A DNA stretch of 64,000 nt from NCBI GenBank assembly GCA_039881045.1, contig JAYWVB010000009.1, positions 496,001 through 560,000 of the forward strand, in the 5' to 3' direction. Both the position numbers and the translations under genes were made by a program. The DNA is from Chaetomium olivaceum. Taxonomy: Eukaryota; Ascomycota; Sordariomycetes; Sordariales; Chaetomiaceae. The stretch's first letter is position 1; every line of letters starts with the position of its first letter. Shown here one piece after another: positions 21,667 to 32,624 of this stretch. The notes under the pieces are model-generated. The model worked only from the letters and a program-made list of their open reading frames with translations, was not told the DNA's origin and did not search any database.

Positions 21667-24217
21667 ATGAGCGCAAATCCGCTAGGTTCTAGGTTCGCCC
21701 GTTTCCCGTTCTTGGTGCAATGCGCCCAGGGCCCTGCGTCCCGGGAATGGCTGTGATGCTGACTATCTGATTTCGCAGCTTTGGTGATTCAACCGCCCAA
21801 CCTCCCACACCCAAACGAACTCCGAGATCCACCATATTGCCGAGCCCCGATTTGGAAACGCCCAAGCACGGCCAGGGACGCTTCGACGAGTCGAGCGGGT
21901 GGACGCCTCGTTTTGCCGAGGAATACTCCGTCTTCAACGCGACGCCGGGAAATCTGAGAGGCTCTCGGATACCCTTCCCCGACTTTGGTTCTTCAACCCC
22001 ATATCTCGGCGGCCCGGCTCAGAAACGGTCCTTGTCCATCGACGGAACGGGTCTGGGAGTCGCCGTCCATGGGAACGAGCTCTCGCCGAACCCCAGCCTA
22101 TCGTTGCCCCCCGTCGAGCCGTCCAAGGTCCTGCGTTCATCCCCAGTCCCGTTATCAACCCCGACGTTTGATCACCCAGACGCCGCCAGTCAAATCGGGG
22201 GAATCGTCGACCGGTCCGCGAAGAAAGCTCGGCGTGGCACGATTGTTACGGAACCGCAAGGGCAAACAGCGAGCCCTCCTCCTTCAGCGCGCAAGGGTGA
22301 GCGTAAGCTTGCGCCCAAACTCGACACCACTGCGATGCAAAATGACCAGGACTATAACCAGCAGGCGCATTTTATGGCGTCTGCCCAGCAACAAGGCATG
22401 GGTGGCTTCGTAACGGCGCAAGGTGACATGTTCGGCTACCCTCTGTCGGCTCCGGCCGCACCGCCGTATGGCGCTCAGCGATCTTTCTGGGATACAGACC
22501 CCAGCCTTGCAGGGATGGATATCGACTTCGGTGCCAACGGCGCAGGCGTGTTCCCGCCCCCGACGCCGCATCAGGCGACGGGGCCCGTGGACTGGGCAGG
22601 AACCAACCAACTGTTGCAGGGACAAGGAGGCATGGATGGGCATGGGGATGCGTCCGCCAGCGTCCACCAGGCTAACCTCGGTTCTCAGCCGCCCATGTCG
22701 ATGCTAGTGACTTCGTCCGCGGATCATTCCATGTTCGCAGCCAGCTATCCCACGCCTATTGATGACCCCTTCGGGATGACTGACGCAGGCGGTGCGGTGA
22801 ACCCGGGGCTCCTGTTCAGCCGGCCGCAGTCGGCGAACATGGATGCCTCGTTCAGCCAGCCCGTGCCGGTGCCGAACCAGAACCCGGCGATGGCCCACGG
22901 TGGCCAGATGACCAGCCGAGGGCCGTCCACGTCAAAACCGGCTGGACGGGCCGAGTTGCGTCGATCAGCCAGCGCGAAGGATCCGGTCCCGAGGAAACAG
23001 GATCGGACTGCGGCGAGCTCTCCGATCAAAGAGACGGGCCGCCCCGGCCTCTCCCGGAGCTTAAGTGAAAACAGGGGCAAAAAGACGGCGAGCCGGCCAT
23101 CTCTGCCTCCGCTCGCGCCCCGGCCGCGGTCTCAACTGGTGAGCAATGCAGGCGTCAATGCCAACAAGCCCGTCATCTTGCAACCCCAGCGACCGAGTGG
23201 GAGGTTGTCGCCGTCCAAAAGTAATCATCACCACCGGCTGTCGAGCCTATCCTCGATACCGGAGGCCACTGGCCCGGAGATGAGAACGCAGGCGACCTTT
23301 ATGATTGATGCCAATGGGCGTGCGCGGGTAGAGACGACGGTGGTGGTGGTAGATGAGCCTTCGCCGACAGCTTCTAAACGGCACAGTTCGTATTCTGTAA
23401 CCAGCCGGCAGCAGTGGAATTCGTCCGACGACGACGACTCGTCGTCGACGGATGACGAGCCCATCATTATTCCCAGCAGGAATACGTCATTTGCGCTCCC
23501 GGACCCTCGCAAACCGACGACGATTCACCCGTTCCACGACTCGCAACGAAGCATAAGCGAACGTAGCACCACGTCATACACTAGTTTTCATGGGGGATCC
23601 CAGGACGCGGGTGACAGTGACGGGGAGACGGTGGTGAATGAGTTGACACCGACGCACAAGGCTTCGGGCGACGCGCTCAGCGAGCTACGGAAACTACGCG
23701 AAACGCGACAGAAGCAGTCGAGCGCAAAACCGAAGCGGTTTACCTCGAGTCGCTATCCCAGCCATCCGTCCACATCGCCGACGACCATGAGCGAGTCGAG
23801 CCTGCCAACGCCGACGAACGACACAAGGACTCGTGGCGTCCGTTGTGTTTGCAACAGGACCGAAGCCGGCCGAGACGATTTGCTAATCCAATGGTGCGTA
23901 TTCCGTCATTTTCGAGGATTCACTTAGCGTTCTCGTCCCCCGTGCCCCGTCCCAATACCCCGTCCCGATATCCAACCAAAGCATGCATGCTAAAAAGGGG
24001 AACCAATAGTGAATCATGCGAGATGTACGTGCATGGCCAATGCGTCAGCATCACACACCGGACACTCCCGTCCATCTATATTTGTGCCTTTTGCGCCAAC
24101 ACGCCCAACCTGCGAGGCGGGAGAGTGCGAGACAACGGGCGTGCGCCGGGGGCGACAGGGCCTCCGGGGTCAGTGACGTCCCCACTCGCGCACAAGTCCC
24201 TGAAGTCTTTTCGATGA
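21667..24217 (+). CDS. PHD-finger protein with long disordered N-terminus
   Basis: Three exons are read: 21667-21692, 21779-23893 and 24010-24217, giving 782 residues with clean junctions and no frame break. Most of the protein is Ser/Pro/Gln-rich and low in hydrophobic residues. It has a TPK/SPxxxTPK-rich start, a basic stretch KKARRG, a Gly/Ala/Met-rich middle, and an acidic run DDDDSSSTDDE. The C-terminal PHD finger (about 697-743) reads CVCNR, CESCEMYVHGQC and CAFC, matching the C4HC3 zinc ligand pattern; intron 2 splits the third cysteine codon. PHD fingers usually read histone H3 tails, so a nuclear chromatin role is inferred. No orthologue is named. The gene lies upstream of and in tandem with LEU2. 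Confidence 0.9.
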
Positions 24218-25053
24218 TATATGTCTATTCTGTGCCGGGGGTAACTACCTTATATTAGTGTACTTATCCCCTTGGAAACGGACTACGCCCACCAGCTACG
24301 AGTTATATGAATTATTACGCGCCGATGTAGGAGGAGCGAGGCTTACCCCCTGCCGATTACATACTGTCATGTCAAACATGACATGACGTTTTGGGTTATA
24401 AAGGTTTAGACAAGAGGACCACCGACAACGGCCAGCTTCGCAGTCAATGCCGAGTACATACGATAGGTACATAACGAACGAAGGAACTTTTTATAGTTTT
24501 TTGAATGATGAATATGAGCATAAACCCTTCGGTCCCTTGCGGCCATCTGCGGCCACCTGCGGCAGATCTCGGGAGGGACCTGATTAAACTCCCGAACCCG
24601 GCTCCGGAAAGCGGGCTTGTGGCCGAACGACCCCACGGAGCGCCGACTTCGGAAGGCGGGGTTCGGGCAGGGTAGGGAATGAGCTCAACGCAGCACCAGA
24701 CCGAACCATTCCAGAGCACCTTCCTGAAAACGCTGCTTTTCCTCAATCTGTTTCACCGATTGAATCCTTTGCAGAATCCGGTCTCGGGTTGAGCTTGTTT
24801 TATAAAACTTGGGGTGTGCCTATTTATTATTTTATTTTATTATCCAAGGTACATACCTTCCAGGCTAGGTTACTAGTAGTCCGTGGCCCATTCCGTTCTC
24901 GGCTCCTCCATCCATTCCAGTTACTTCCCTACATCCACTTCACCTCGTCGTTCAAGAAGTTTCGGAACTTGCCCGTGCCTCCCGAAACTCAAGGACCAAA
25001 CGGAGAGCTAATCATTTTATTTTCTATTCGGTAAAGGAAGGGGAATCAAGACA
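24218..25053 (+). promoter_or_regulatory. LEU2 upstream region
   Basis: The 836 bp between the PHD gene and LEU2 contain a Leu3-type site at 24598-24607, a short direct repeat TGTCATGTCAAACATGACATGACG-like hairpin region near 24366-24387, and T/A-rich sequence near 24800-24845 before the start. No other gene was recognised. Confidence 0.6.
24598..24607 (+). promoter_or_regulatory. Leu3-type binding site CCGGCTCCGG
   Basis: The sequence matches the Leu3/LeuB consensus CCGG-NN-CCGG exactly and lies about 450 bp upstream of the LEU2 ATG. In yeast and Aspergillus the Zn2Cys6 factor binds such sites in leucine genes and is activated by alpha-isopropylmalate, which LEU2 consumes as its isomer. Position and target fit well; binding is inferred. 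Confidence 0.7.
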
Positions 25054-26682
25054 ATGGCGACACACAACATTGTCGTTTTCGGTGGTGACCACTGTGGTCC
25101 AGAGGTACGACTACTTCACGACCCTGCCGTTGGGTTGATAGCATTCCCTTGCTAGAATATATTTGCCCAGGACGAGGAGAAAGGACTACAACTAACAGTT
25201 TTGCTTACAGGTCGTTGCCGAGGCCGTCAAGGTGTGTTCGAGCTAGGATTCCTCCCACCGCCCAACCGGGGTTGCGAGGGATGAAGGGTGAATAGGGAGC
25301 TTACATTGTGCTTCAATACAGGTCCTGAGGGCAATTGAGACGCACAATCCCTCGGTTGGCAAGTTCAACCTGCAGGAACACCTCCTGGGTGGTGTAAGTC
25401 TGATTTTCTTTACTGATTCTCGCTGTCTCGACGCTATCGTGGCTAGAGCTATCCCCTGTGTATGGAGCAAGGAGCATATGGGTTCCCCGGACGAACACAC
25501 ACACCACAGCTTCCATCCCATCCATTCAACGTCAGAGCGAGCTCTAACTAACCATAACCATCCCACCAGGCCTCCATCAAAGTCCACAACGACCCCCTCA
25601 CCGCCGAGGCCCTCGCGGCCGCCAAATCCGCCGACGCCATCCTGCTCGGCGCCATCGGCGGCCCGGAATGGGGCCCGTCCTCCCCCGTCCGCCCGGAGGA
25701 AGGCATCCTCCGCCTGCGCAAGGAGCTCGGCACCTACGGCAACCTGCGGCCGTGCAACTTTGCGTCCGACTCCCTCGTCGACCTCCCCGCTCAAAGCCGA
25801 CATCTGCCGCGGCACCGACTTCATCGTCGTGCGCGAGTTGACGGGCGGCATCTACTTTGGCGAGCGTACGCCTCCTACCCCGTTCCTTCATCCCTACCTG
25901 CGTGGCAGGTACTAACACGGAGCAGGCACCGAGGACGATGGGTCCGGGTTTGCCATGGACACCGAGCCCTACTCGCGCCCCGAGATCGAGCGCATCGCGC
26001 GCCTGGCTGGGTTCCTCGCCCTCGGCACCAACCCGCCGAGTAAGGTGTGGAGTTTGGACAAGGCCAATGTGTTGGCAACCAGCCGGCTGTGGCGCAAGGT
26101 CGTGACGGAGGTGTTTGCGAAGGAGTTCCCGCAGCTCGAGGTCGGGCACCAGCTGATTGACAGCGCGGCCATGCTCATGATCAAGAACCCGCGCGCTCTG
26201 AATGGTGTGGTGATCACGAGCAACCTGTTTGGTGATATCATCAGTGATGAGGCGTCGGTGATCCCCGGGAGTATCGGGCTGTTGCCGAGCGCGAGCTTGG
26301 GCGGGATTCCCGACGGGAAGAGCAAGTGCAACGGCATTTACGAGCCGATTCACGGTGGGTTTCTTTTTTCTCTTTTCTGTCCCCTTTCAGTCGACCGTTC
26401 TCTTCCTCCCCTTTCCGGAGACCATGAGCTGACTGGCCCTGTCCAGGCTCGGCCCCCGACATCTCCGGCAAGGGCATCGTTAACCCCGTCGGCACCATCC
26501 TCTCGGTCGCCATGATGCTGCGCTACTCGCTCAACCTGCCCAAGGAGGCCGCTGCCGTAGAGGCCGCCGTCAAGATCGCCATCGACAACGGCACGTTGAC
26601 CAAGGACCTGGGCGGCAGTGCCGGCACCTCCCAGATGGGCGACGCTGTTATTGCCGAGCTGGTGAAGCTGCTCAAGGCTTGA
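25054..26682 (+). CDS. LEU2: 3-isopropylmalate dehydrogenase (leucine biosynthesis), one 2-base frame break
   Basis: The enzyme oxidatively decarboxylates 3-isopropylmalate to 2-oxoisocaproate with NAD+, the third step of leucine synthesis. Six exons are read: 25054-25104, 25211-25231, 25322-25393, 25570-25865, 25926-26354 and 26447-26682. Recognised blocks are [65 protein letters not shown] and [13 protein letters not shown]. These include the substrate arginines, the catalytic Tyr/Lys and the Mg-binding aspartates. Within exon 4 the frame changes at CTCCCCG (25783-25789), where family members read DLSPLK. Two bases are missing there; restoring the count gives 368 residues, the usual fungal length. 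Because the rest is perfectly conserved, the break is probably not biological. Neurospora calls this gene leu-1. Confidence 0.95.
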
Positions 26683-27019
26683 ACTAGTTAGTGAGGGGTT
26701 GGATCCGGGGGGAGTTAATATGCATGTATGGATGGGTCATGACTTACGCGGGCGAGTGCGAAAGATTTGAAATTGGGTGGCAATAAAACGCTGAGGGCTG
26801 AATTTGTTGATGTCTGGGCTAGATAAAGGGGATTTGGGGCGGCACCGTGATAGAGGTTAGTGCCCGCGTGGAATCCAAATCAAATCGCTGTTTTCGCTGT
26901 TTTGCCGGGCGTAGGTCTTCTTACTTGGTATCTTCACCGGGTTTGCAGTCGTTGGGCTCTGGCATGTGTTCCAGCGCTTTTGAAAAAGCCAGGCCGCGTT
27001 TCTCTCTTGCCGTTCATGT
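26683..27019. other. Convergent spacer, LEU2 and phosphotransferase-like gene
   Basis: The 337 bp between two 3' ends include an AATAAA-like element at about 26783-26788, suited to LEU2 polyadenylation. No gene is present. Confidence 0.6.
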
Positions 27020-29094
27020 TCAAGTCTGAGGCATGGACGGCTGGGGTCCATGTTGCGGCGTGGACGGCTCACGTTGGTGTGGCAGCTCGTCATTAGGGCT
27101 GACGGCATCGATGCTGGCGGTCTCTTTAGAGATAAACAACTCGAGCTTCTGCAGATCCTCGCTGTCTCTGCCCTCCTCAACAACACGGTTCAGCGCGCCA
27201 TCATCGAAGGCAATTCCGTACCTGTTATCCGTCAGCGCCCCGGCTCAACCCAACGAAAACATAACCAAGGTCAGCCAAAAGATGGTCCAAAGTAACATAC
27301 CACAACAGCAACCCCAACAACCTCGCCTTCTCCACCCTCCCCTGAGCTCAGTGCCTGCCGCGAGCTCCGGCACCCCGGCCACCAACGCCTCCCAGAACAC
27401 GGCCCTCAACTGGTCCGCGTCCGGCCAGTACTCGAACCGCCTCCCGCCCGCGCCGTCCTCCACCATCCGCCCCAGGAGCTCTTCGACGCCGTATAAGCCG
27501 ACTCCGAACGGCAGCCACTCGCCCTCTGCCCAGTCCACTAACCCGGTTAACCGCAAGCCTTTCTCGCCCCTATTGTCACTGTTACCACCGTCCCCATTAT
27601 CCCTACCACCCTTATCATTCCTGCCACTCCCATCCTCATTACCCTCATGCTCATTACCTTCATGCTCATTACCCTCACCCTCATTACCCTCACCCTCATT
27701 GCCCTCACCCTCACTACTCACCTCCCTAACAAGCAAATTCCCCAACCCCCCACCACACAAATCCCCATGCGTCATCACCCACGGCAACCCCCCCTCAATT
27801 TTAAGCCCCCTCTCAATCCCAAGCCCCCTCTCAATCCCAAGCCCCCTCTCAATCCCAGCACCCCCCTCCAGAACAGAATCCCCCTCCAGAACAGCACCCC
27901 CCTCCAGAACAGAATCCCCCTCCAAAACAGCATCCCCCCTCAAAAACGCATCCTCCACCCGCGCAGCCACCGCACGCAGTCGCCGGTGTGGGAGGCTGGC
28001 CCTTAGCCGGGCGAGTTGTGTGTGCAGGGTGCGACCGACGGCACGTTTTAGGGGGGGTAAGGTTGGGGAGGAGGCGGGGAGGGAGGAGCGGTAGGCGGGG
28101 AGGAAGTATTGGGTTGCGAGGGAGAGGAGGAGGGGGTTTAGGAAGGGGGGAGCTGAAGTTGTTAAGGGGGTTGATGGGGTCACTTGGAGGGTGGTTGATG
28201 GGTTTGATGGGTTTGATGCTGTTGTTGGGGGGGTTGTTGATGGGGTTGTTGCTGGAAGGGTTGTTGTAAAGTGGGTTGATGGCGGGATTGATGGGGAGGT
28301 TGATGGGTTTGATGACGGGGTTGTTGGCGGGAGGGTTGATGGGGTTGTTTGGGGGGGCTTTGGTGGGGTGGGTTGGAGGTGGGAGTGGGAGTGGTTGGTA
28401 TAGGGGGGGAAGGCGGAGAGCGGTTTGCCGGGGAGGAGGGTGTCTTGTTGGTTGGGAAAGGGGAGAAGGTTAGTTTGGTTTGGTTGGTTTTGTTGGTGTG
28501 TGCCGATTTCAAGGGGGGTAAAAGGGAGGGCTCTTTAGAGGGGACGGTTAACATACGAGCATAGACAATCATCGTCCTGCAACCACCAGTCTCTATACCT
28601 CCAGAGCCAACCTCCGAGCCAACAACCCCCACGAACCGCGTCTCCGGAACCAAACTCCCAAAGATGGACCTTGCTGCGTCGGTAATCGAAAGATCAAGCC
28701 GGTGGCGCGGCGGACGGAACTGAAGCACCGTGCCGCCATCACCATCACCATCACCATCACCAGCACCGGCACTGACACCGTCACCGTCCCGGATAATAAG
28801 CGTATAAGAGCAGCGGCCCTGCGGACTGCTCTCGGCAATGATGGCATCGGGGTACTTGTCCCGGGCAAAGCGCAGGCATGCGGCGCGGGTAGGGTCTGAG
28901 TCTGAGTCTGAGTCTGACAGGGCGTCCGCGCCAGTGTCGGGGATGCTGGCGGAGGACGGGGGCTGTTGGGTCCTGGACCTGTTGTCGTCATCGACGGACA
29001 AGGTGAAGTTGGAGGTGGAGGATGGGGAGTCGAACTGTAGCCTGCCGGGTGGCGGGTGGATTAGGGTTTCCATGGTGGTGTGCTGAGAGGTCAT
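27020..29094 (-). CDS. Aminoglycoside-phosphotransferase-like (kinase-fold) protein with tandem repeats, one frame break
   Basis: Three exons are read: 29094-28557, 28443-27301 and 27221-27020. The N-terminal part carries SDSDSDSD and GDGDGDG runs, then a plausible kinase N-lobe (RFVGVVGSE, TMIVYA, then HTLLPGKPLSAF). The catalytic loop is in WVMTHGDLCGGGLGNLLV, with the HGD motif, and the metal-binding aspartate is in LTGLVDWAEGEWLPFGVGLYG, both typical of the APH/choline kinase superfamily. Fungal proteins of this type are widespread and mostly uncharacterised. Repeats of 5 and 6 residues sit on both sides of the HGD loop. At 27335-27337 the frame shifts (RGG then VEKARLLGLLLWYG); one missing G restores it and gives 627 residues. 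An alternative start is the internal Met at 29073. Confidence 0.75.
27637..27711 (-). repeat. Five 15-bp tandem units encoding E[GH]EGN
   Basis: Units of 15 bp (CATTACCCTCA[TC][GC]CT on the plus strand) repeat five times with one or two substitutions each. They encode EGEGN or EHEGN pentapeptides between the HGD catalytic loop and the DWAEG metal-binding motif of the phosphotransferase-like protein. Confidence 0.88.
27788..27945 (-). repeat. 18-bp tandem units encoding LEG[DG][SA]V and IERGLG
   Basis: About nine hexapeptide units are encoded, first LEGDSV/LEGGAV types, then IERGLG types ending just before PWVMTHGD. The two unit types differ by substitutions, suggesting an old array that partly homogenised. 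The array directly abuts the catalytic loop. Confidence 0.85.
28183..28400 (-). repeat. Degenerate TTGATGGG/TTGTTGG simple-sequence region
   Basis: The plus strand is a G/T-rich array of TTGATGGGTTTGATG-, GGGGTTGTTG- and GTTGATGGGG-like units. In the chosen frame of the minus-strand gene it encodes a Thr/Pro/Ser/Asn linker between the N-lobe and the rest of the kinase-like domain. All three frames are open here, so an indel in it would be hard to detect. Confidence 0.75.
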
Positions 29095-30045
29095 GTCTAT
29101 GTATGTACGTGAGAATGATGATATCAGGCGAGAAGAGGTATGGACAGTCACTTAAGAGCGCGGTTCTCAGAAAAGCATGGTAAAAGCCGCGGTATATTTC
29201 CACCTGAGAACCCCACGACGACGAGGCTCGTGACTGTGCATGTATGCGGGCGCCCCAAACCACTGGACGTCTACCCAGCACATACATACATACCGAGACA
29301 AACTGCAAGTCAGCTGCAAGCCACATGTGCCTCGTGCATGAACAGGTCGCACGAACCTGGCATCATGCAGTCGCGACTAACCTCAACCCGCCAGAGCCCC
29401 CCACGTAGGATACGTAATGCGCAAGGATTCAAGTCCCTCGGCGTTGGTCATGTTATCGTCAGGGGGCGTAAGCACACTTGACGTCGGAACACAGTCGAGC
29501 GGAGTGAAGGAAAACGAATAACAGGATATAAAACCGGAAGACAACAAGACAGACTTCGGCAACAGCGCGGTACTTAACTGGCACTTAACTTGGCTCGCCA
29601 TCCTACTAAGAAACAGACACAAAACACTGTTTGCAACTACACTATTGCCTAGTTCCCTACATCCGAGCAATCTGTATTACTCCCGCTGTTGCCCAACCAA
29701 GCAATCTGAGACCTGAGACCGTATAACAACCTCGAAGCCAAAGCACCGCTGCATTACCCTTTTCCCGCTCACAGCAAAAAGAAGGAAAAGACATACCATA
29801 GCCAAATCACCCAACATCACATTCCCCCCACCACCCAAATCCAACAACAACCCAGCCACCCTACTTCGACCCCAATACCAAACCCTCCACTAACACAACC
29901 GCCCCTCCCCCTCCCCCAGGCGGCCTACCTCGCCCTCATCAAAAGAAGCCCCTTCCCAACATCACCAGCCACCATCAACCCCCCCGCGCCGGCCGAGCCC
30001 CCCGAACCCCCCAAGCCCCCAGCGTCCCCATCGCCCCCAGCGCCA
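29095..30045. promoter_or_regulatory. Spacer between CBM48 gene and phosphotransferase-like gene
   Basis: The region holds the phosphotransferase-like promoter and the CBM48 gene 3' end. The part near 29870-30045 is C-rich with open frames that look like a drift continuation of the CBM48 gene tail. No separate gene is supported. Confidence 0.5.
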
Positions 30046-32624
30046 CTAACGCCCCCTCTCCGCGCCCCTCCCAACCCCAAACACAGCCAGCACCCAGCCC
30101 ATCCTAAACACACGCAGCACTCTCCTAACAAACCCGCCAAGAAAGTCCACAAACACCATCCGGGAAACGGCCTTGACCCAGCCGGCGCCCCTTTTGAGCT
30201 GCACCGCCGGGACACCACTGACACCACTGCCATTACTGCCATTACTGGCGCCGCTGGCATCATTGGCATCACTGCCATCACTGCCATCACTGGCGGCCGC
30301 GGCCGACTGCTCGTCTCGTGCGCCACCGCCGCCTCGTCTGCGGAGGTCCGTGGACTGGGGCTGGTCCTTGGCCGTGTCCCTGTCCCTGTCCCGGGCGGTG
30401 GTGGTGGCGGACGCGGACGCGGAGGTGGATGACTCGGTGGCAGGGGAGGTGTTGGCTTTCGCCTTGGCTTTGTCTTTGTCTTTGTCGTCGGTGGAGCTAG
30501 GCTTGGAAGCAGTGACCTCGGCGTAGCTTGGCCGTCTGGCGTCGCTATTAGGTGCCGCGGGTTTGTTGTTGCTAGAGTCTGTAGGCTGTGTTGCTGCCGG
30601 TTGGCTCACGGGGCGGTCCTCGGTGGTGGAGGACTGCGGTGGTTTCGTCTTGTTCTCGGAGGAGTCTTCGTTGTGAGGAGGCTGTGAGGCCACAACTTCG
30701 GCGTAGCTGGGACGCCTGTTGCGTGGTGCCTGGGAGCTGGCGTCCTTGCTGTCGCCAGCTTTATCCGAACTGGAAGACTGCGGTTCTTCGTTCTTGTCCT
30801 CGCCGGTATCCTTGCCGATGGGAGACTCGGTCGGGGGGTGTTGCTTGCCGACGCCTTCTTCCCCCCCAGCGCTCTTGGTAGGCTGCGTGGACGCGGCACT
30901 AGCGTAGCTGGGGCCGTTGGAATGCTCCGCGTTATCTTCCCCGGGCTTGAAAACATCAGCCTTCAAATTTCCCGGACGCGGGTCGCCTGAATCCCCGGAC
31001 GGTGCCGGGTGCAGCTTTACTTCCTCCAACGACCGTCCTTTATCCTCGTCTAATTCGGCCTCCGCAGATGTCAAGTTTCCTGATTCACCATGAGGCTGAG
31101 CCCCGTTTCGAGTTGTCCCTGGTGACGGGGGTGAATGAGTTGGCGAGGCTTCAGACCCGATAAAGGGGGGGCGGGCTGGTTTGACGGTCCTAGGGCTCAC
31201 GCCCTCACGCAAAGCAATACCCTCGTCTTCATCACTAGTGGGAAGATTCAGATGCTTGGGTTTGGCCTTGAGGGGGTTGGAAAACACAACCGCGGAACGC
31301 GAAACGGAATCCTCTTCTTCGGCGGTTTCGTCGCCCGGTTCGTCGCCCTCCGAGATGGAATGAAGCGAGGCTGTGGCGTTCAGTGAGCTGAAGGAACCTC
31401 GTGGTGACCTCTTAGGAAGGTGTTGCGTTGGAGGTGATGATGTTGGAGGGGGGGCCAGCGAGAAGTCGCCCGTGATGTCTTCGGTCCCTCGGCGTGACGG
31501 GTTAACGACCGGACTACGGTCGTTGCCATCAAATGACACATGATCGGCCGGAAGCCCAGATTCTAGTTTTCGAACCGCGTCTATGATATCGTCTCGGGAT
31601 GAAGGGAAACGCTCCAATGTTGGATCGTTCAAGTCTACCTTTTGAGGATCAATTTCAGACTCAAAGTCTTCCACGTTCGTGGCGTGTAGATCCTCCTCGC
31701 CCTCCTCGTTCTCCCCGATCTCTCCGTCCGACTCGTACATGCCGACGCACTCGTGGGAGAAGAGGGGCGACTTGTCGGCGATATATCCTTCCTGATCATC
31801 TAGGGTTTCGGCTTCGCGTGGTTGCACTTTAAAGGGGCTGCCCTCACCCGGGGGCGGCTCAAGGATGACAATCGTGCCCTTACTCGTTAGACGGTGATGC
31901 AAAGTTGCGGGGGGGGGAGACCAGAAGCACGTACTTGGGGACCGTCGAGAGCCTGGGCAGTGTCGGCCACATCGGCTGCGGTCTCTGCCTCTTCCGACAT
32001 CCGTCGGCTTCTACGTTTGGCACCGCCATCCTCGTCCCTCTCGCGCTCTGGCACTTCTTCGTGGAGGAGCTCGGCAGAATCCGCAACCTCGGCGGCGACT
32101 TTGGCAGGAATCGGAGTGCCTGTGGCCGAACGTTCGGTTGGACTTTGCCCTGACGAAGCCTTGAGGCGCTCGGAAGCTACCTTGGCGTATGATAAGGGGC
32201 GGTCACTGGCACCGTCGCTGTCGGTGCCCTGTGTGTCCTGTGGTCCTTGACGGTCTGTGCCTTGGTCGTGAGTTGTCCTGCCAACGTTAACACCCCTTTT
32301 CCCGTAGGCTCCAGGCTAGGCTTACTCTTGCTCTGACTTCACTTCTAGCACGTTGTTTGTAATGCCAGAGCTATCCGTCACGGTAGGCCCATCGTCCTTC
32401 AGCACCCACCAGTCTCCGTCGCCGATGCGGAATTTGTAATGAATCGTGGACCCGGGCTCCCCGTAGACCTCCTTTTTGAAGTCGTATTCCCCATCTTCCC
32501 GTATCGTGTGGTCCATCTCGTGGGGTTGCCATGGCGGGTTCGAGAAGGTGCCGGCGATGTAGAGAGGCGGCTGAGTGCCGGGCCTGTGATAGGTGATGGT
32601 AACGGGGATCTGGTTCGACGTCAT
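30046..32624 (-). CDS. AMPK1-type glycogen-binding (CBM48) domain protein, Mdg1/Crp1-like
   Basis: Three exons are read: 32624-32326, 32277-31935 and 31878-30046, giving 824 residues with consistent phases. Residues 1-97 form a CBM48/E-set fold: ITYHRPGTQPPLYIAGTF, PWQPHEM, then YKFRIGDGDWWVLKDD and NNVLEV. This is the arrangement of the AMPK beta glycogen-binding domain and of yeast Mdg1 and Crp1. The remaining 700 residues are disordered, acidic and Ser/Pro-rich. They carry four copies of a short motif, (P/L)SYA(E/K/S)(V/A), at about 32173-32197, 30895-30915, 30689-30715 and 30509-30540. The C-terminus has a basic/hydrophobic stretch (VKAVSRMVFVDFLGGFVRRVLRV region) that may associate with membranes. 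Ligand and role are unknown. Catalytic domains are absent, so this is a binding or scaffold protein. It is divergent from IWR1. Confidence 0.82.

Noticed and set aside
27637..27945. CRISPR-like array
   Set aside because: Units are contiguous 15- and 18-bp coding repeats without unique spacers, in a eukaryotic gene.
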